Shown: positions 53,056-63,048 of the stretch, piece after piece
Position numbering within the stretch: the stretch's first letter is position 1
Layout of the letters: every line of letters begins with the position of its first letter
From: Planctomycetota bacterium
GTDB lineage: Bacteria; Planctomycetota; Phycisphaerae; UBA1845
Reading direction: 5' to 3'
Length of the DNA stretch: 64,000 nt
Assembly (NCBI GenBank): GCA_016208685.1
Contig: JACQXM010000062.1
Span: forward strand, 148,368 to 212,367
Notes under the pieces: generated by a model
What the model saw: only the letters and a program-made list of their open reading frames with translations
What the model was told of the DNA's origin: nothing
Database searches by the model: none
Translations under genes and position numbers: made by a program

Positions 53056-56000
53056 TCAGTTCTGGGAGCCCGTGAAGTAACCGAAGAACAGCGACGCATC
53101 CATCGAGTCCACGTCGCCATCGCCGTCCAGGTCAGCGCCGTCGCATCCCGTCGGGAGCGGCCGGTTCGGTCCGCCGAAGCAGCGCCGGAACGCGGTCCAG
53201 TCATCCAGGTCCACATCTCCGTCGCCGTCCATATCGCCCGGCCTCGGGCAGGTGACGGTATCGCAATCGGTTCCCGATCCCTGCGGCCGGCCGTGGGACA
53301 GCACGCAATCAAGCTCCGGAACCTCGACGCACTGACCGTTGCGCAGACAGCACGCCTGCGGGCGACACACCCGCTCCGCCAACCCGGCACAGTTCGGCGA
53401 CCAGGCGTTCTCGCAGCAGAACGGTGCGAAGGCACACACTTTTTCGCAGCACGCGCCGTCATTGCAGAACGGGCTGTCGTGCGGCGTAAAGCAATCGCCC
53501 GTCACCTCGCTGCCGCAGCTCGGGAACGTCCCGTGCCGGGCGCTCACGAGATTGGCCACGTGGGCGCCGCCCACCGGGGCGCTGTACAGCGGCGTGCACC
53601 CTGTGGGGTGGATGTACGTGGTCACCGGCGGCAGGCAATCGACCTTGGACTCCACCTTCAGCGGCGTCTGGTTGTACATGAACTGCCCGCCGGCTTCGAC
53701 CTCGAAGAAGATGTCGAAGAAGCTGTCCGCCAGTGACGGGTCGCCCGGTTGTTCCAGGATGGCCCCGTGTGACGGCCGCAACACGCCGCCGTTGCCCCGA
53801 CCGCCGCCGGCGAGCAGCGTGATTCCCCCGCCGGTCAGGGTCATGGACGCCATCTGCGTGTCGATCACGTCCCGATGCCCGTCGGGCATTCCCAGGAACG
53901 GAAAGACCAGCGACACATCGTGAGCGTTGCTGCGCACCACGGTCGCCGGTCCGCTGAGCACCATGCTGGAGTCGGCCACGCAGTCGAGATTGACGTCGAT
54001 ACCCACCAGCGCCCCCGAGGGGAGATTGTCCGACCCGCCGGGGCACTGGTCCACCCAGTGCGGTCCTGGCCCGCATTCGTCGCAGGGCTGGTTAGGCTCG
54101 CAGGCGTCGTCGCGACCGTTGCCGTTGCCGTCGCCCCTGCAGTTCGAGCCCGGTCCGAGCCGTGTTCCGCCCGCGGCGGCACAACGATCCGGCGTGGTCT
54201 CGGTACAACCGCCGTTCGACAGGCAGCAGGCCTCGATCCGCGGCGCACACTCGATGAGATTGCACGAGCTACCCGCCCCCTGCGGAGCGCCGTCGGCGCG
54301 AAGGCAATCCAGCTCGGAAAGTACCGCGCACCCTCCATCGGGCAGGCAGCAGGCCTGCGGACGGCAAGCGCGCTCCGCGAGTGCCACGCAGTTCGGCGAC
54401 CAGCCGTTCTCACAGCACGACGGCGCAAAGGCGCACACCTTGTCGCAGCATGCCCCGTCGTTGCAGAACGGCGTATCGTGCGGTGTGAAGCAGTCGCCCG
54501 TTACCTCGCTGCCGCAGGAGGGGAACGTCCCGTGTCGCGCCGCCACCAGGTTCGCAATCTGGATTCCCTGGCCCGGCGTCGGCGAGGTGTAGAGAGGAAT
54601 GCACCCCGTGGGGTGAATGTACGTGGTCAGCGGCGGCAGGCAATTCACCTCCGACTTGACCGTCAGCGGCGTCTGGTTGTAGAGGAATTGCCCGCCCGCT
54701 TCGATTTCAAAGAAGACGTCGAAGAAACTGTCGGCGAGCGAAGGATCACCGCCATCCTCGACGATGGCACCGCGGGTCGGAGTCAGCATGACACCTGTGC
54801 CGCGACCGCCGCCGGCGAGCAGCGTCACGCCGCCGCCGGTGAGGGTCATCGCCAGCATCTCCGTGTCGATCACGTCCATGTGGCCGTCCACAACGCTCAG
54901 ACCGGGGAACTGCCCCGAATCGTCCCGCGCTCCCGTGCGTGCCACGGTGGCCGGGCCGCCGAGAACCATACTGGCGTCGGCGATGCAGTCGCCCGTGGTA
55001 TCGATGCCCACCAGTGCGCCGGAGGGCATGTTGTCCGTCCCGCCGGGGCACTGGTCGACCCAGTGCGGTCCCGGGCCGCATTCGTCGCAAGGCTGGTTGG
55101 GCTCGCAGGCGTCGTCGCGGCCGTTGCCGTTGTTGTCGCCCTTACAGTTCGAGCCCGGACCCAGGCGCGTTCCGCCCGCGGCGTGGCAACGGTCCGGCGT
55201 GGTTTCCGTGCATCCGCCGTTCGGCAGGCAGCACGCCTCGGTGCGCGGAGCGCATTCCACGGTGTTGCAGGTGCTTCCCGGCGGCTGCGGCACGCCATCC
55301 GCCCGTTCGCAGTCAAACGCCGTGAGCTCTTCGCAGGTACCATTGGGCAGGCAGCAGGCCTGCACCCGGCACACCTGCTCCGCGGCGCCGACGCAATCCG
55401 GCGACCACTGGTCCTTGCAGCAATGCGGAAGGTACTTACAGACCGTACCGCAGCACGTGCCGTCGTTGCAGAACGGGCTGTCGTGCGGCGTAAAGCAATC
55501 GCCCGTCACCTCGCTGCCGCAGGTCGGGAACGTCCCGTGCCGGGCGCTCACCAGGTTCGCCACGTGGACCCCGCCCACCGGGTCGCTATACAGCGGCGTG
55601 CACCCCGTGGGATGAATGTACGTGGTCACGGGCGGCAGGCAGTCGACCTTGGACTCCACCTTCAGCGGCGTCTGGTTGTACATGAACTGCCCGCCGGCTT
55701 CGACCTCAAAGAAGATGTCGAAGAAGCTGTCTGCCAATGACGGATCGCCCGGTTGTTCCAGGATGGCCCCGTGGGACGGCCGCAGCACGCCGCCGTTGCC
55801 TCGACCGCCGCCGGCGAGCAGCGAGATTCCGCCGCCGGTCAGGCTCATCGCCAGCATTTCGGTGTCAATGACGTCGATGTGTCCGTCCGTCATTCCCAGG
55901 CCGGGGAACCGGCCGGATACGTCTCGTGCCGAAGTGCGCGCCACCGTGGCCGGCCCGCTCAACACCACGCTGGTGTCGGCAACGCAGTCGAAGTCCGCGT

Positions 56001-58497
56001 CGATGCCGACCAAGGCGCCGGAGGGCATGTTGTCCGACCCGCCGGGGCACTGGTCAACCCAGTGCGGTCCGGGTCCACACTCGTCGCAGGGATGGTTGGG
56101 TTCGCAGGCGTCATCGCGGCCGTTGTTGTTGTTATCGCCCTTGCAGTTCGAGCCCGGACCCAGGCGCGTTCCGCCCCCGGCGTGGCAACGATCCGGCGTG
56201 GTTTCCGTGCAACCGCCGTTCGGCAGGCAGCACGCCTCGATCGGCGGAGCACACACCGACACCCCGCAGGACGTACCAGGCCCCTGAGGGATTCCGCCGC
56301 CCTGAGCACACTCCAGCTCCGGGATTTCCACGCATTGTCCGTCCTGCCGGCAGCAGGCCTGCGGGCGGCAGGCGCGTTCCGCCAGCCCGGCGCAGTTCGC
56401 AGACCAGTCGCTCTGGCAGCACGAAGGATCAAGGCCGCAGACCCTGTCACAGCAGGCACCGTCGTTGCAGTAGGGCGTATCATGCGGCTTAAAGCAGTCC
56501 CCCGTCACCTCGCTACCGCAGGTGGGGTAGGTGCCGTGCCGCGCGCTTACCAGGTTGGCCACGTGGACTCCCTGGCCCGGAACCGGTGAGGTATAGAGCG
56601 GAATGCAGCCCGTGGGGTGGATGTACGTCGCGGTGGGCGGCAGGCAGTCCACCTTGGAGAGCACCTTGAGCCCTACCTGGTTGTAGAGCCGAGTACCTCC
56701 TCCGACTTCGATTTCGAAAAACACGTCGAAGAAGCTGTCCGCGGACGTCGGGTCGCCACCCTGCTCCACGATGGCACCCAGCGAACTGTTCAACATCCCG
56801 CCGGCGCCAAGACCGGCACCCGCGATGAGCGTGATCCCTCCGCCGGTGAGCGACATGGAGAGCATTTCGGTGTCGATCACGTCCAGGTGACCATCGGTCG
56901 TGCTCAGACCCGGGAATTGCATTGAGTCATCAAGCGGGAACGAACGTCCCACCCAGGCCGGCCCCGAAAGCACCACGCTGGTGTCCGCGACGCAGTCGAG
57001 GTCGGAGTCAATTCCGACCAGAGCCCCGGTGGGCATGGCATCGGCTCCCGGCAGGCACTGGTCAACCCAGTGCGGGCCGGGACCACAGTCCTCGCAGGAG
57101 GCATCCGGTTCGCAGGCGTCGTCGCGACCGTTGGTGTTGCCGTCACCTTCGCAGCGGGCGTCCGGCCCTAACCGCGTGCCTCCCTGGGCCAGGCACTCCC
57201 GAGGTGTCATGCGCTGGCACCCGCCATTCGACAGGCAGCACGCCTCAAGGTTGCAGACCTCGCGCGCCAGACCGGTGCAGTTCTGCGTCCACTGATTCTG
57301 GCAGCAGGACGACGCCAACTCGCAGACGCGGGAGCAGCAGGCGCCGTCGTTGCAGAAGGGCGAATCGTGCGGCGTAAGACAGTCACCCGTCACTTCGCTG
57401 CCGCAGGTGGGGTAGGTCCCGTGTCGCGCGCTGACCAGATTGGCCACGTGAACGCCGCCTTGCGGGGCGGTGAACAAAGGGATGCAGCCCGTGGGGTGGA
57501 GGTACGTGGCGTTGGGCGGCAGGCAATCCACCTCGGAGCGCACTCGCAGGGGTTGCTGGTTGTACAGCGGAGGAGCGCCGGGAATCGCAACCTCGACGAA
57601 GATGTCGAAGAAGCTGTCGGCCAGCGAAGGGTCACCCATCGTTTCCGCGATGGCGCCGGGGCTCATTCCCAGCACACCGCCTGCGCCCAGGCCCTGACCA
57701 GCCGTCAACTGAACGCCGCCCCCGAGCAGCATCATCGAGAGCATCTCGGTGTCGATCACATCCAGATGCCCGTCGATGGAGCGTAGCCCCGGAAAGTGCA
57801 TGGAGTCGTCGAGCGGTCGAGTGCGAGCCACGGTGGCCGGCCCGGAGAGCACCAGGCTGACGTCCGCGATGCAGTCGAGGTCGAAGTCGATGCCCACCAG
57901 GGCTCCGGTCGGCATGTTGTCCGAGCCGGGTGCGCATTGGTCGACCCAGTGGGGCCCCGGGCCGCAATCGGCACAGGGAGGATCGGCTTCGCAGGCGTCG
58001 TCCCGCCCGTTGTTGTTGTGGTCACCCTTGCAATTCGAACCCGGCCCCAGGCGCGTACCACCGGCGGCGATGCAGCGGTCCGATGTTGTTTCGGTGCACC
58101 CGCCATTCTGCAAACAACACGCTTCGATGGCTGGCTGGCAGGGGTTGTTGGCGCAGTTGGTCCCCGGGCCCTGCGGCTGACCGCCGCCTTGCGAACACTG
58201 CTGCGGCGATAGGTCCGCGCAATCCGTGCCGCGGCAGCACGCCTCGGTGAGCCCGCCGGCCGCTACGGAAGAGCCGCCAGTGTCGACCTTCGTTCGCCCG
58301 GCATCAGCGACAGCGCGGAATGCGTCACTTTGTACTCCGGTGAGCGCGCCTGCCGCCGGCCAACTCGTCGGGGGGATGCCCAGCGCAGCGCCGCCCGGAT
58401 CTCCGGCGGCCGCCGCGCGAGCCGGCGCTGCCGGCCCCCCAAGAACCACGAGCACGATCGCCAGCAACGACGCAATACGACTTGCTACGCCTGTCAT
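53056..58497 (-). CDS. Giant secreted protein with five cysteine-rich tandem modules (1813 aa)
   Basis: Signal peptide ~1-28, a ~60-residue lead, then five modules of about 290-335 residues. Each module has: E-A-C-C-L-x-N-G-G-C-T-E-T-T; G-T-R-L-G-P-G; N-G-R-D-D-A-C-E; C-G-P-G-P-H-W-V-D-Q-C; D-G-H-x-D-V-I-D-T-E-M; D-S-F-F-D-(I/V)-F; Y-I-H-P-T-G-C; C-G-S-E-V-T-G-D-C; and C-N-D-G-A-C-C. The C-terminal ~65 residues are a dockerin/EF-hand-like pair (D-M-D-G-D-G-D-V-D-L-D-D-W and D-L-D-G-D-G-D-V-D-S-M-D). GGAGG precedes ATG 58497. The high Cys count suggests a disulfide-rich extracellular fibre or matrix protein. No enzyme motif is seen. Confidence 0.8.
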   Translation of the reverse strand: MTGVASRIASLLAIVLVVLGGPAAPARAAAAGDPGGAALGIPPTSWPAAGALTGVQSDAFRAVADAGRTKVDTGGSSVAAGGLTEACCRGTDCADLSPQQCSQGGGQPQGPGTNCANNPCQPAIEACCLQNGGCTETTSDRCIAAGGTRLGPGSNCKGDHNNNGRDDACEADPPCADCGPGPHWVDQCAPGSDNMPTGALVGIDFDLDCIADVSLVLSGPATVARTRPLDDSMHFPGLRSIDGHLDVIDTEMLSMMLLGGGVQLTAGQGLGAGGVLGMSPGAIAETMGDPSLADSFFDIFVEVAIPGAPPLYNQQPLRVRSEVDCLPPNATYLHPTGCIPLFTAPQGGVHVANLVSARHGTYPTCGSEVTGDCLTPHDSPFCNDGACCSRVCELASSCCQNQWTQNCTGLAREVCNLEACCLSNGGCQRMTPRECLAQGGTRLGPDARCEGDGNTNGRDDACEPDASCEDCGPGPHWVDQCLPGADAMPTGALVGIDSDLDCVADTSVVLSGPAWVGRSFPLDDSMQFPGLSTTDGHLDVIDTEMLSMSLTGGGITLIAGAGLGAGGMLNSSLGAIVEQGGDPTSADSFFDVFFEIEVGGGTRLYNQVGLKVLSKVDCLPPTATYIHPTGCIPLYTSPVPGQGVHVANLVSARHGTYPTCGSEVTGDCFKPHDTPYCNDGACCDRVCGLDPSCCQSDWSANCAGLAERACRPQACCRQDGQCVEIPELECAQGGGIPQGPGTSCGVSVCAPPIEACCLPNGGCTETTPDRCHAGGGTRLGPGSNCKGDNNNNGRDDACEPNHPCDECGPGPHWVDQCPGGSDNMPSGALVGIDADFDCVADTSVVLSGPATVARTSARDVSGRFPGLGMTDGHIDVIDTEMLAMSLTGGGISLLAGGGRGNGGVLRPSHGAILEQPGDPSLADSFFDIFFEVEAGGQFMYNQTPLKVESKVDCLPPVTTYIHPTGCTPLYSDPVGGVHVANLVSARHGTFPTCGSEVTGDCFTPHDSPFCNDGTCCGTVCKYLPHCCKDQWSPDCVGAAEQVCRVQACCLPNGTCEELTAFDCERADGVPQPPGSTCNTVECAPRTEACCLPNGGCTETTPDRCHAAGGTRLGPGSNCKGDNNGNGRDDACEPNQPCDECGPGPHWVDQCPGGTDNMPSGALVGIDTTGDCIADASMVLGGPATVARTGARDDSGQFPGLSVVDGHMDVIDTEMLAMTLTGGGVTLLAGGGRGTGVMLTPTRGAIVEDGGDPSLADSFFDVFFEIEAGGQFLYNQTPLTVKSEVNCLPPLTTYIHPTGCIPLYTSPTPGQGIQIANLVAARHGTFPSCGSEVTGDCFTPHDTPFCNDGACCDKVCAFAPSCCENGWSPNCVALAERACRPQACCLPDGGCAVLSELDCLRADGAPQGAGSSCNLIECAPRIEACCLSNGGCTETTPDRCAAAGGTRLGPGSNCRGDGNGNGRDDACEPNQPCDECGPGPHWVDQCPGGSDNLPSGALVGIDVNLDCVADSSMVLSGPATVVRSNAHDVSLVFPFLGMPDGHRDVIDTQMASMTLTGGGITLLAGGGRGNGGVLRPSHGAILEQPGDPSLADSFFDIFFEVEAGGQFMYNQTPLKVESKVDCLPPVTTYIHPTGCTPLYSAPVGGAHVANLVSARHGTFPSCGSEVTGDCFTPHDSPFCNDGACCEKVCAFAPFCCENAWSPNCAGLAERVCRPQACCLRNGQCVEVPELDCVLSHGRPQGSGTDCDTVTCPRPGDMDGDGDVDLDDWTAFRRCFGGPNRPLPTGCDGADLDGDGDVDSMDASLFFGYFTGSQN
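53340..58130 (-). repeat. Five tandem ~1-kb coding repeats
   Basis: The same landmark (the C-G-P-G-P-H-W-V-D-Q-C codons) recurs near 54042, 55048, 56047, 57055 and 57933, giving spacings of about 1006, 999, 1008 and 878 bp. DNA identity between modules looks high in places, especially the first and third landmarks in + coordinates (about 53450-53850 and 55450-55850). Confidence 0.85.
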
Positions 58498-59181
58498 TAC
58501 ATGCCTCCGGTGACGGTTAAGGGCCGGTCGGGCAGGCGGAGACGCTTGCCCCTCCCGATACTCCGAATTCGCTCCCCGATAGCACGTGGCGCGGGGATGA
58601 GGCTCTCGGCCCCGACCTCGCGCAACGCGTGCTCCGCGTGAACTGAGCTTCCAAAAACGACGACAACACACCGGATGCGGCCGGGCGATAGGATGTCCCG
58701 CGGCCGATCGCTTCCCGCTCCCTGGCTAAACCCTTTTTATCACCTCTGTTCGCTAAAGACAAGCGCCGCGAAGCAATAGTTAGCGGTCGCACCAGCTCGA
58801 CCCGAAGGTAGATGGGACCTGTCGGCGACTGGTACTTTAATCGCGAGCGCGTCGCGCCAGCAGGACATTCGTCGCCGGACCGGGGCGTAGGGAATTTGCC
58901 GCGGAGCTCAGCACGAATCCATCAGGCAGAGACATGATGAATACATCCAGGTTCCGGAACGCTGGGGGCTTGGGCCTGCGAGGGTGTGCCGCGGAGTGCT
59001 GAATCCGTCGAGGTGCGGAGAGGTGGAGCTCAGAACCACCAAGGTAGCGCCGGCGCCGCGGTGAACTCATGCGCCCCGGGATTGACATGCGTATGCCGGC
59101 TCCGAATAATCCGCGCCCTGGATTTTCGGACGCAACCGGGGAAGGATCGTCCTTCGCCATTTTCCACAAAGGAGACTCGAT
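58498..59181. other. 684-bp divergent intergenic region
   Basis: This separates the minus-strand giant gene from the plus-strand cytochrome gene. It holds a good plus-strand promoter at 59082-59110 and a weaker minus-strand candidate (TTGTCT at 58757-58762, TAAAAA at 58734-58739, 17-bp spacer). The middle (58800-59060) shows nothing recognisable. Confidence 0.5.
59082..59110 (+). promoter_or_regulatory. Sigma-70-like promoter of the cytochrome gene
   Basis: A perfect TTGACA (59082-59087) and AATAAT (59105-59110) with an optimal 17-bp spacer. Transcription would start near 59117, leaving a leader of about 65 nt to ATG 59182. This is the best consensus promoter in the window. Confidence 0.7.
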
Positions 59182-59610
59182 ATGCGGAAGCTCGTACCGG
59201 CGATGGGGCTGTTAGCGGTAGGTTTGTCGTGCCTGACACTGCTCGCCGGCGAGCCGGCTGGCGCGCCGCCGACAACCAACGGCTTCAAACCGGTGGCGAC
59301 CGTTCACTCATTGATGTACGGGCAGCTCACCCACTTCCAGGCGATCGAGCAACTGATTGCCGACGCCGGCGCGAAGGACCGCCACAAGCGCCTGGGTCAC
59401 GAGGCGGAACTGCTTGCGGAACTCGCCAACCTCAACAGCCTGCAACGTGACAAGGCCGATTATCGCGCCTGGGCCACGGACCTGCGCGAAACGGCGCTGG
59501 AGCTGGCCCGGGAAGCCGGCAAAAAGAAGGACGCCGACGACAAGGCCATGCTCGCCAAGCTGGAGCGCATCAAGACGATCTGCTCCGCCTGCCACGACAA
59601 GTACCAGTAG
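59182..59610 (+). CDS. Exported cytochrome c'-like monohaem protein
   Basis: 142 residues. The signal peptide (about 1-23) is followed by a largely helical mature protein that ends with C134-S-A-C137-H138-D-K-Y-Q, a single haem-binding C-x-x-C-H at the C-terminus. A C-terminal haem motif after a four-helix bundle is the layout of class II cytochromes (cytochrome c'), which bind gases or carry electrons in the periplasm. The length fits. AAAGGAG precedes ATG 59182 and a near-consensus promoter lies upstream. No oxidoreductase or cytochrome-maturation gene lies nearby. The fold assignment is inferred from motif position and helical pattern. Confidence 0.78.
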   Translation: MRKLVPAMGLLAVGLSCLTLLAGEPAGAPPTTNGFKPVATVHSLMYGQLTHFQAIEQLIADAGAKDRHKRLGHEAELLAELANLNSLQRDKADYRAWATDLRETALELAREAGKKKDADDKAMLAKLERIKTICSACHDKYQ

Positions 59611-60017
59611 CCGTTCGCGTGGGCCGGGCTCCTGCCATCGACGGCCCCCGCAGCCGCGACTGACCGCCCCATTTCCGCGTACGCTTATGTCGGCGAACGT
59701 CGAAAAGCGCACGTCTGTGTCAATATTCACCGTACCCTGCCGAATCGAGGTATGATGGCCGCTTGCGGCCGTGGTGCGGCGCGTCGGCGCCGACCCCCGG
59801 CCGGTGGGCCTGGCAGCCCGTGGCGAAAAGCGGCCTATGCGATGTAGCGCGGGCATCCTGCCCGTGAAACCATGGGCTGGAAGCCCATGCCACGGGTTTT
59901 GCCACAAACTGCAAGCCCGGCCCGGGCAGTTCGACGGCGTGTTCCGTAGTGTGCGTTCCCGCCTGGCCGGGGCGTGTGGCGGAACGGTCGCCTTCGGGCG
60001 GAAGCGTGGTGCCACGT
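59611..60017. other. 407-bp interval with the second three-way-junction repeat
   Basis: No gene is supported. It contains the 50-bp double-hairpin repeat at 59844-59893. No strong terminator after the cytochrome gene and no clear promoter for the YIP1-type gene are visible. Confidence 0.5.
59844..59893 (+). repeat. Three-way-junction-like palindromic repeat, copy 2
   Basis: Outer arms GTAGC (59844-59848) and GCCAC (59889-59893) with one mismatch enclose CGGGCA-TCC-TGCCCG (59850-59864) and CATGGGCT-GGA-AGCCCATG (59871-59889). It has the same 50-bp length and design as 17387-17436. Confidence 0.8.
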
Positions 60018-60791
60018 ATGCAGGGTATGCTCACACCCACACGCTCGACGGTCGGCATCCTCGACGTGCCGCTGGCGCTGCTGGCGCCGCGCCGGGTGTT
60101 TCAACGCATCGAGGACGTGGCGGCGTACGGCTGGCCGCTGGTCGTGCTGCTTACCGCGGTGACGCTTGCGGGATGGGCGACGGTGGAGACCGGACTGGTG
60201 GACCGCCAGGTCAACCAGCAGGTGGAGGCGGGCATCGCCAAGCTCGAAAGGGAGCAGGCGGACGTGGTCGAGCGCGCCGCCCTGAGTCAGATGATTCAGG
60301 ACCAGCGCAAAGCGGGCGAATTCACCCGCATGATCACCCGGGTTCAGATGATCGGCGCTGAACCGGTGCGGATACTGGCCTGCGTGTTACTGCTCGCCGC
60401 CCTCTTCTACGGATTGGTGGCGCTGACAGGCAAGAAGCCCGAGTGGCACACGCTGATGACGATCATGGTGTTCGCCGGCTTTGCCGATCTGCTGGGCTCG
60501 GTCGTCCGTCTGGGGATGATGCTCCACTTCCGTCGCCTGGAAGTGGAAACCTCGCTGGCGGCGGCCCTGCCGCTGCTCGGCGCCAGCGGCGTGGAGCCGC
60601 GGCACTTAGCGCCGCTCGCCGGGATGCTGACGGCGGTTGACCCGTTTCGTCTGTGGTTCTGGGGGCTGGTGATCATCGGACTGGCCACGACCGCGCAGTT
60701 GCGCGGCTGGCGTGCCTGGGTGCCATGCCTGTTGCTGTGGCTGTCCGGCGGCGGGTTACGAGCCGCCTTGGCGGCAGGCGGCGGAGTGTAG
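60018..60791 (+). CDS. YIP1-family membrane protein
   Basis: 257 residues with about five hydrophobic segments (~32-52, ~118-138, ~150-172, ~210-230, ~234-252) and a charged coiled region at ~60-105 between the first two. The P-R-R-V-F-Q-R-I-E-D start and overall plan match bacterial Yip1-domain proteins, whose role is unknown. It lies directly ahead of MacA/MacB-type genes on the same strand (74 bp to the next start), an arrangement I know from planctomycetes, so a link to the exporter is plausible. ATG 60018 or 60027; the ribosome-binding site is weak. Confidence 0.7.
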   Translation: MQGMLTPTRSTVGILDVPLALLAPRRVFQRIEDVAAYGWPLVVLLTAVTLAGWATVETGLVDRQVNQQVEAGIAKLEREQADVVERAALSQMIQDQRKAGEFTRMITRVQMIGAEPVRILACVLLLAALFYGLVALTGKKPEWHTLMTIMVFAGFADLLGSVVRLGMMLHFRRLEVETSLAAALPLLGASGVEPRHLAPLAGMLTAVDPFRLWFWGLVIIGLATTAQLRGWRAWVPCLLLWLSGGGLRAALAAGGGV

Positions 60792-60865
60792 CGAACCTGG
60801 CGGCGGCGCGGGCACGCGATTCTGCGAACCGGCCGCCTCAAGTTCAACAATCGGAAGCACGAACC

Positions 60866-62208
60866 ATGAAAACGGTTGCGGGCGTAGTGCTGCTCGGGGC
60901 GCTGGTGGCGGGCATGTTTCTTTTGAATCGCGCCGCGCGCACCGAGGACGGCAAGAGCGTTCTTCATGTTGCCGACGCCCCCGAGGTGGCGGTGGAGGTG
61001 TCCGGGCCGGAGCTCCGCGACATCATCCGCACCGTACAGGCCCCCGGCGCCGTCGAGGCGCTGTTGGAGGTCGATATCAGTGCTGAGGTGGTCGGGAAGA
61101 TCGTTGAAATGCCCGTGGAAGAGGGCGACCGCGTGCGCAAGGGGGACCTGCTCTGCCGGCTGGACGATGCCGACCATCGGGCGCGCCTCACCCAGGCGGA
61201 AGCCAACGTCGCCAAACTCAAGGCCACGATCGTGCAGGCGGACGCCGACCTCGACAAAGCGCAGCGCGATTTCACCCGCCAGAAGGCGCTGTCCGAGGCG
61301 GACGCTACGTCGGCCGTCGAGCTGGCCGACTACCACACCACCTTCCTCCGTGCCCGCGCCCTGGTGGAGATCCGCCGCCAGGAGCTGGTCGAGGCGGAGG
61401 CGCGATTGCAATCCGCGCGTGAGGATCTCGACAAGACGGTGATTACGTCGCCGATCGACGGCGTGGTTTCGCAGCGCTTCGCCAAGGCCGGCGAAGTGGT
61501 GGTGATGGGCACCATGAACAACGCCGGCACACGGATCATGGTCATCAGCGATCTGTCGAAGATGCAGGTGCGCTGCCGCGTCGACGAAAGTGACGCGGCG
61601 CTGGTTCGGCCGGATCAGCCTTCGCGCATCTTCCTGCAATCCAACAGCCAGGAGAGCGTTCCGGGGCACGTGGTGCGCGTCGCCACCAAGGGCACCAAGC
61701 CGCAGGGCCGCGACGTGGTCACCTTCGAGACGCTGTTGCTGGTGGACTCCGACGATCCGCGCGTCCGGCCCGGCATGACCGCTAACGTCGAGATCGAGGT
61801 GGACCGCCGCAACGAAGCGCTGACCATCCCCGTGCAGGCCGTGGTGCACCGCAAACGGCGCGATCTGACGGCGGAATTGCAGAAAGAGGTGGACGCGCTC
61901 CAGGCGCACCTCCCCCTTTCGGAGCGGCTTCGCGCCGGCGAATACGTCAAACTTGTCTTCTGTGCCGTGGCGGGTGCGGCGCAGGCACGACTTGTGGAAA
62001 CGGGCATCAGCGACGCCAAGAGCGTGGAGGTCGTCCGCGGCGTGGAGCCCGTGGATCAGGTGGTCGTCGGCCCCTACCGCAGCCTGGACGCCCTCCAGGC
62101 GGGCGCCAAGGTGAAGCTCGAGGGGCCCAAGGAACCCGCCAAGCAGGAACTTGCCGGTCCGCCGGCGGATGCCGCGCCGAAGGAAGAAGAGGCAGTAGCC
62201 CAGAGCCA

Positions 62209-62212
<4 letters not shown>
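60866..62212 (+). CDS. MacA/HlyD-type periplasmic adaptor (membrane fusion protein)
   Basis: 448 residues. One N-terminal membrane anchor (about 5-20) leads to the biotinyl-lipoyl half motif (G-A-V-E-A-L-L-E-V-D-I-S-A-E-V-V-G-K-I), an alpha-helical hairpin (~110-190, rich in Ala/Glu/Arg), the second lipoyl half (T-S-P-I-D-G-V-V-S), and a beta-barrel ending in R-P-G-M-T-A-N-V-E-I. The tail is Pro/Glu-rich. Such adaptors link an inner-membrane ABC transporter to an outer-membrane channel; no TolC gene is in view. The last codons overlap the ATPase gene by 4 bp (ATGA), showing translational coupling. Confidence 0.88.

Positions 62213-63044
<832 letters not shown>

Positions 63045-63048
<4 letters not shown>

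Noticed and set aside
53875..55740. A 621-codon + strand frame inside the 1813-aa gene
   Set aside because: Its apparent internal repeats only reflect the tandem modules on the minus strand.
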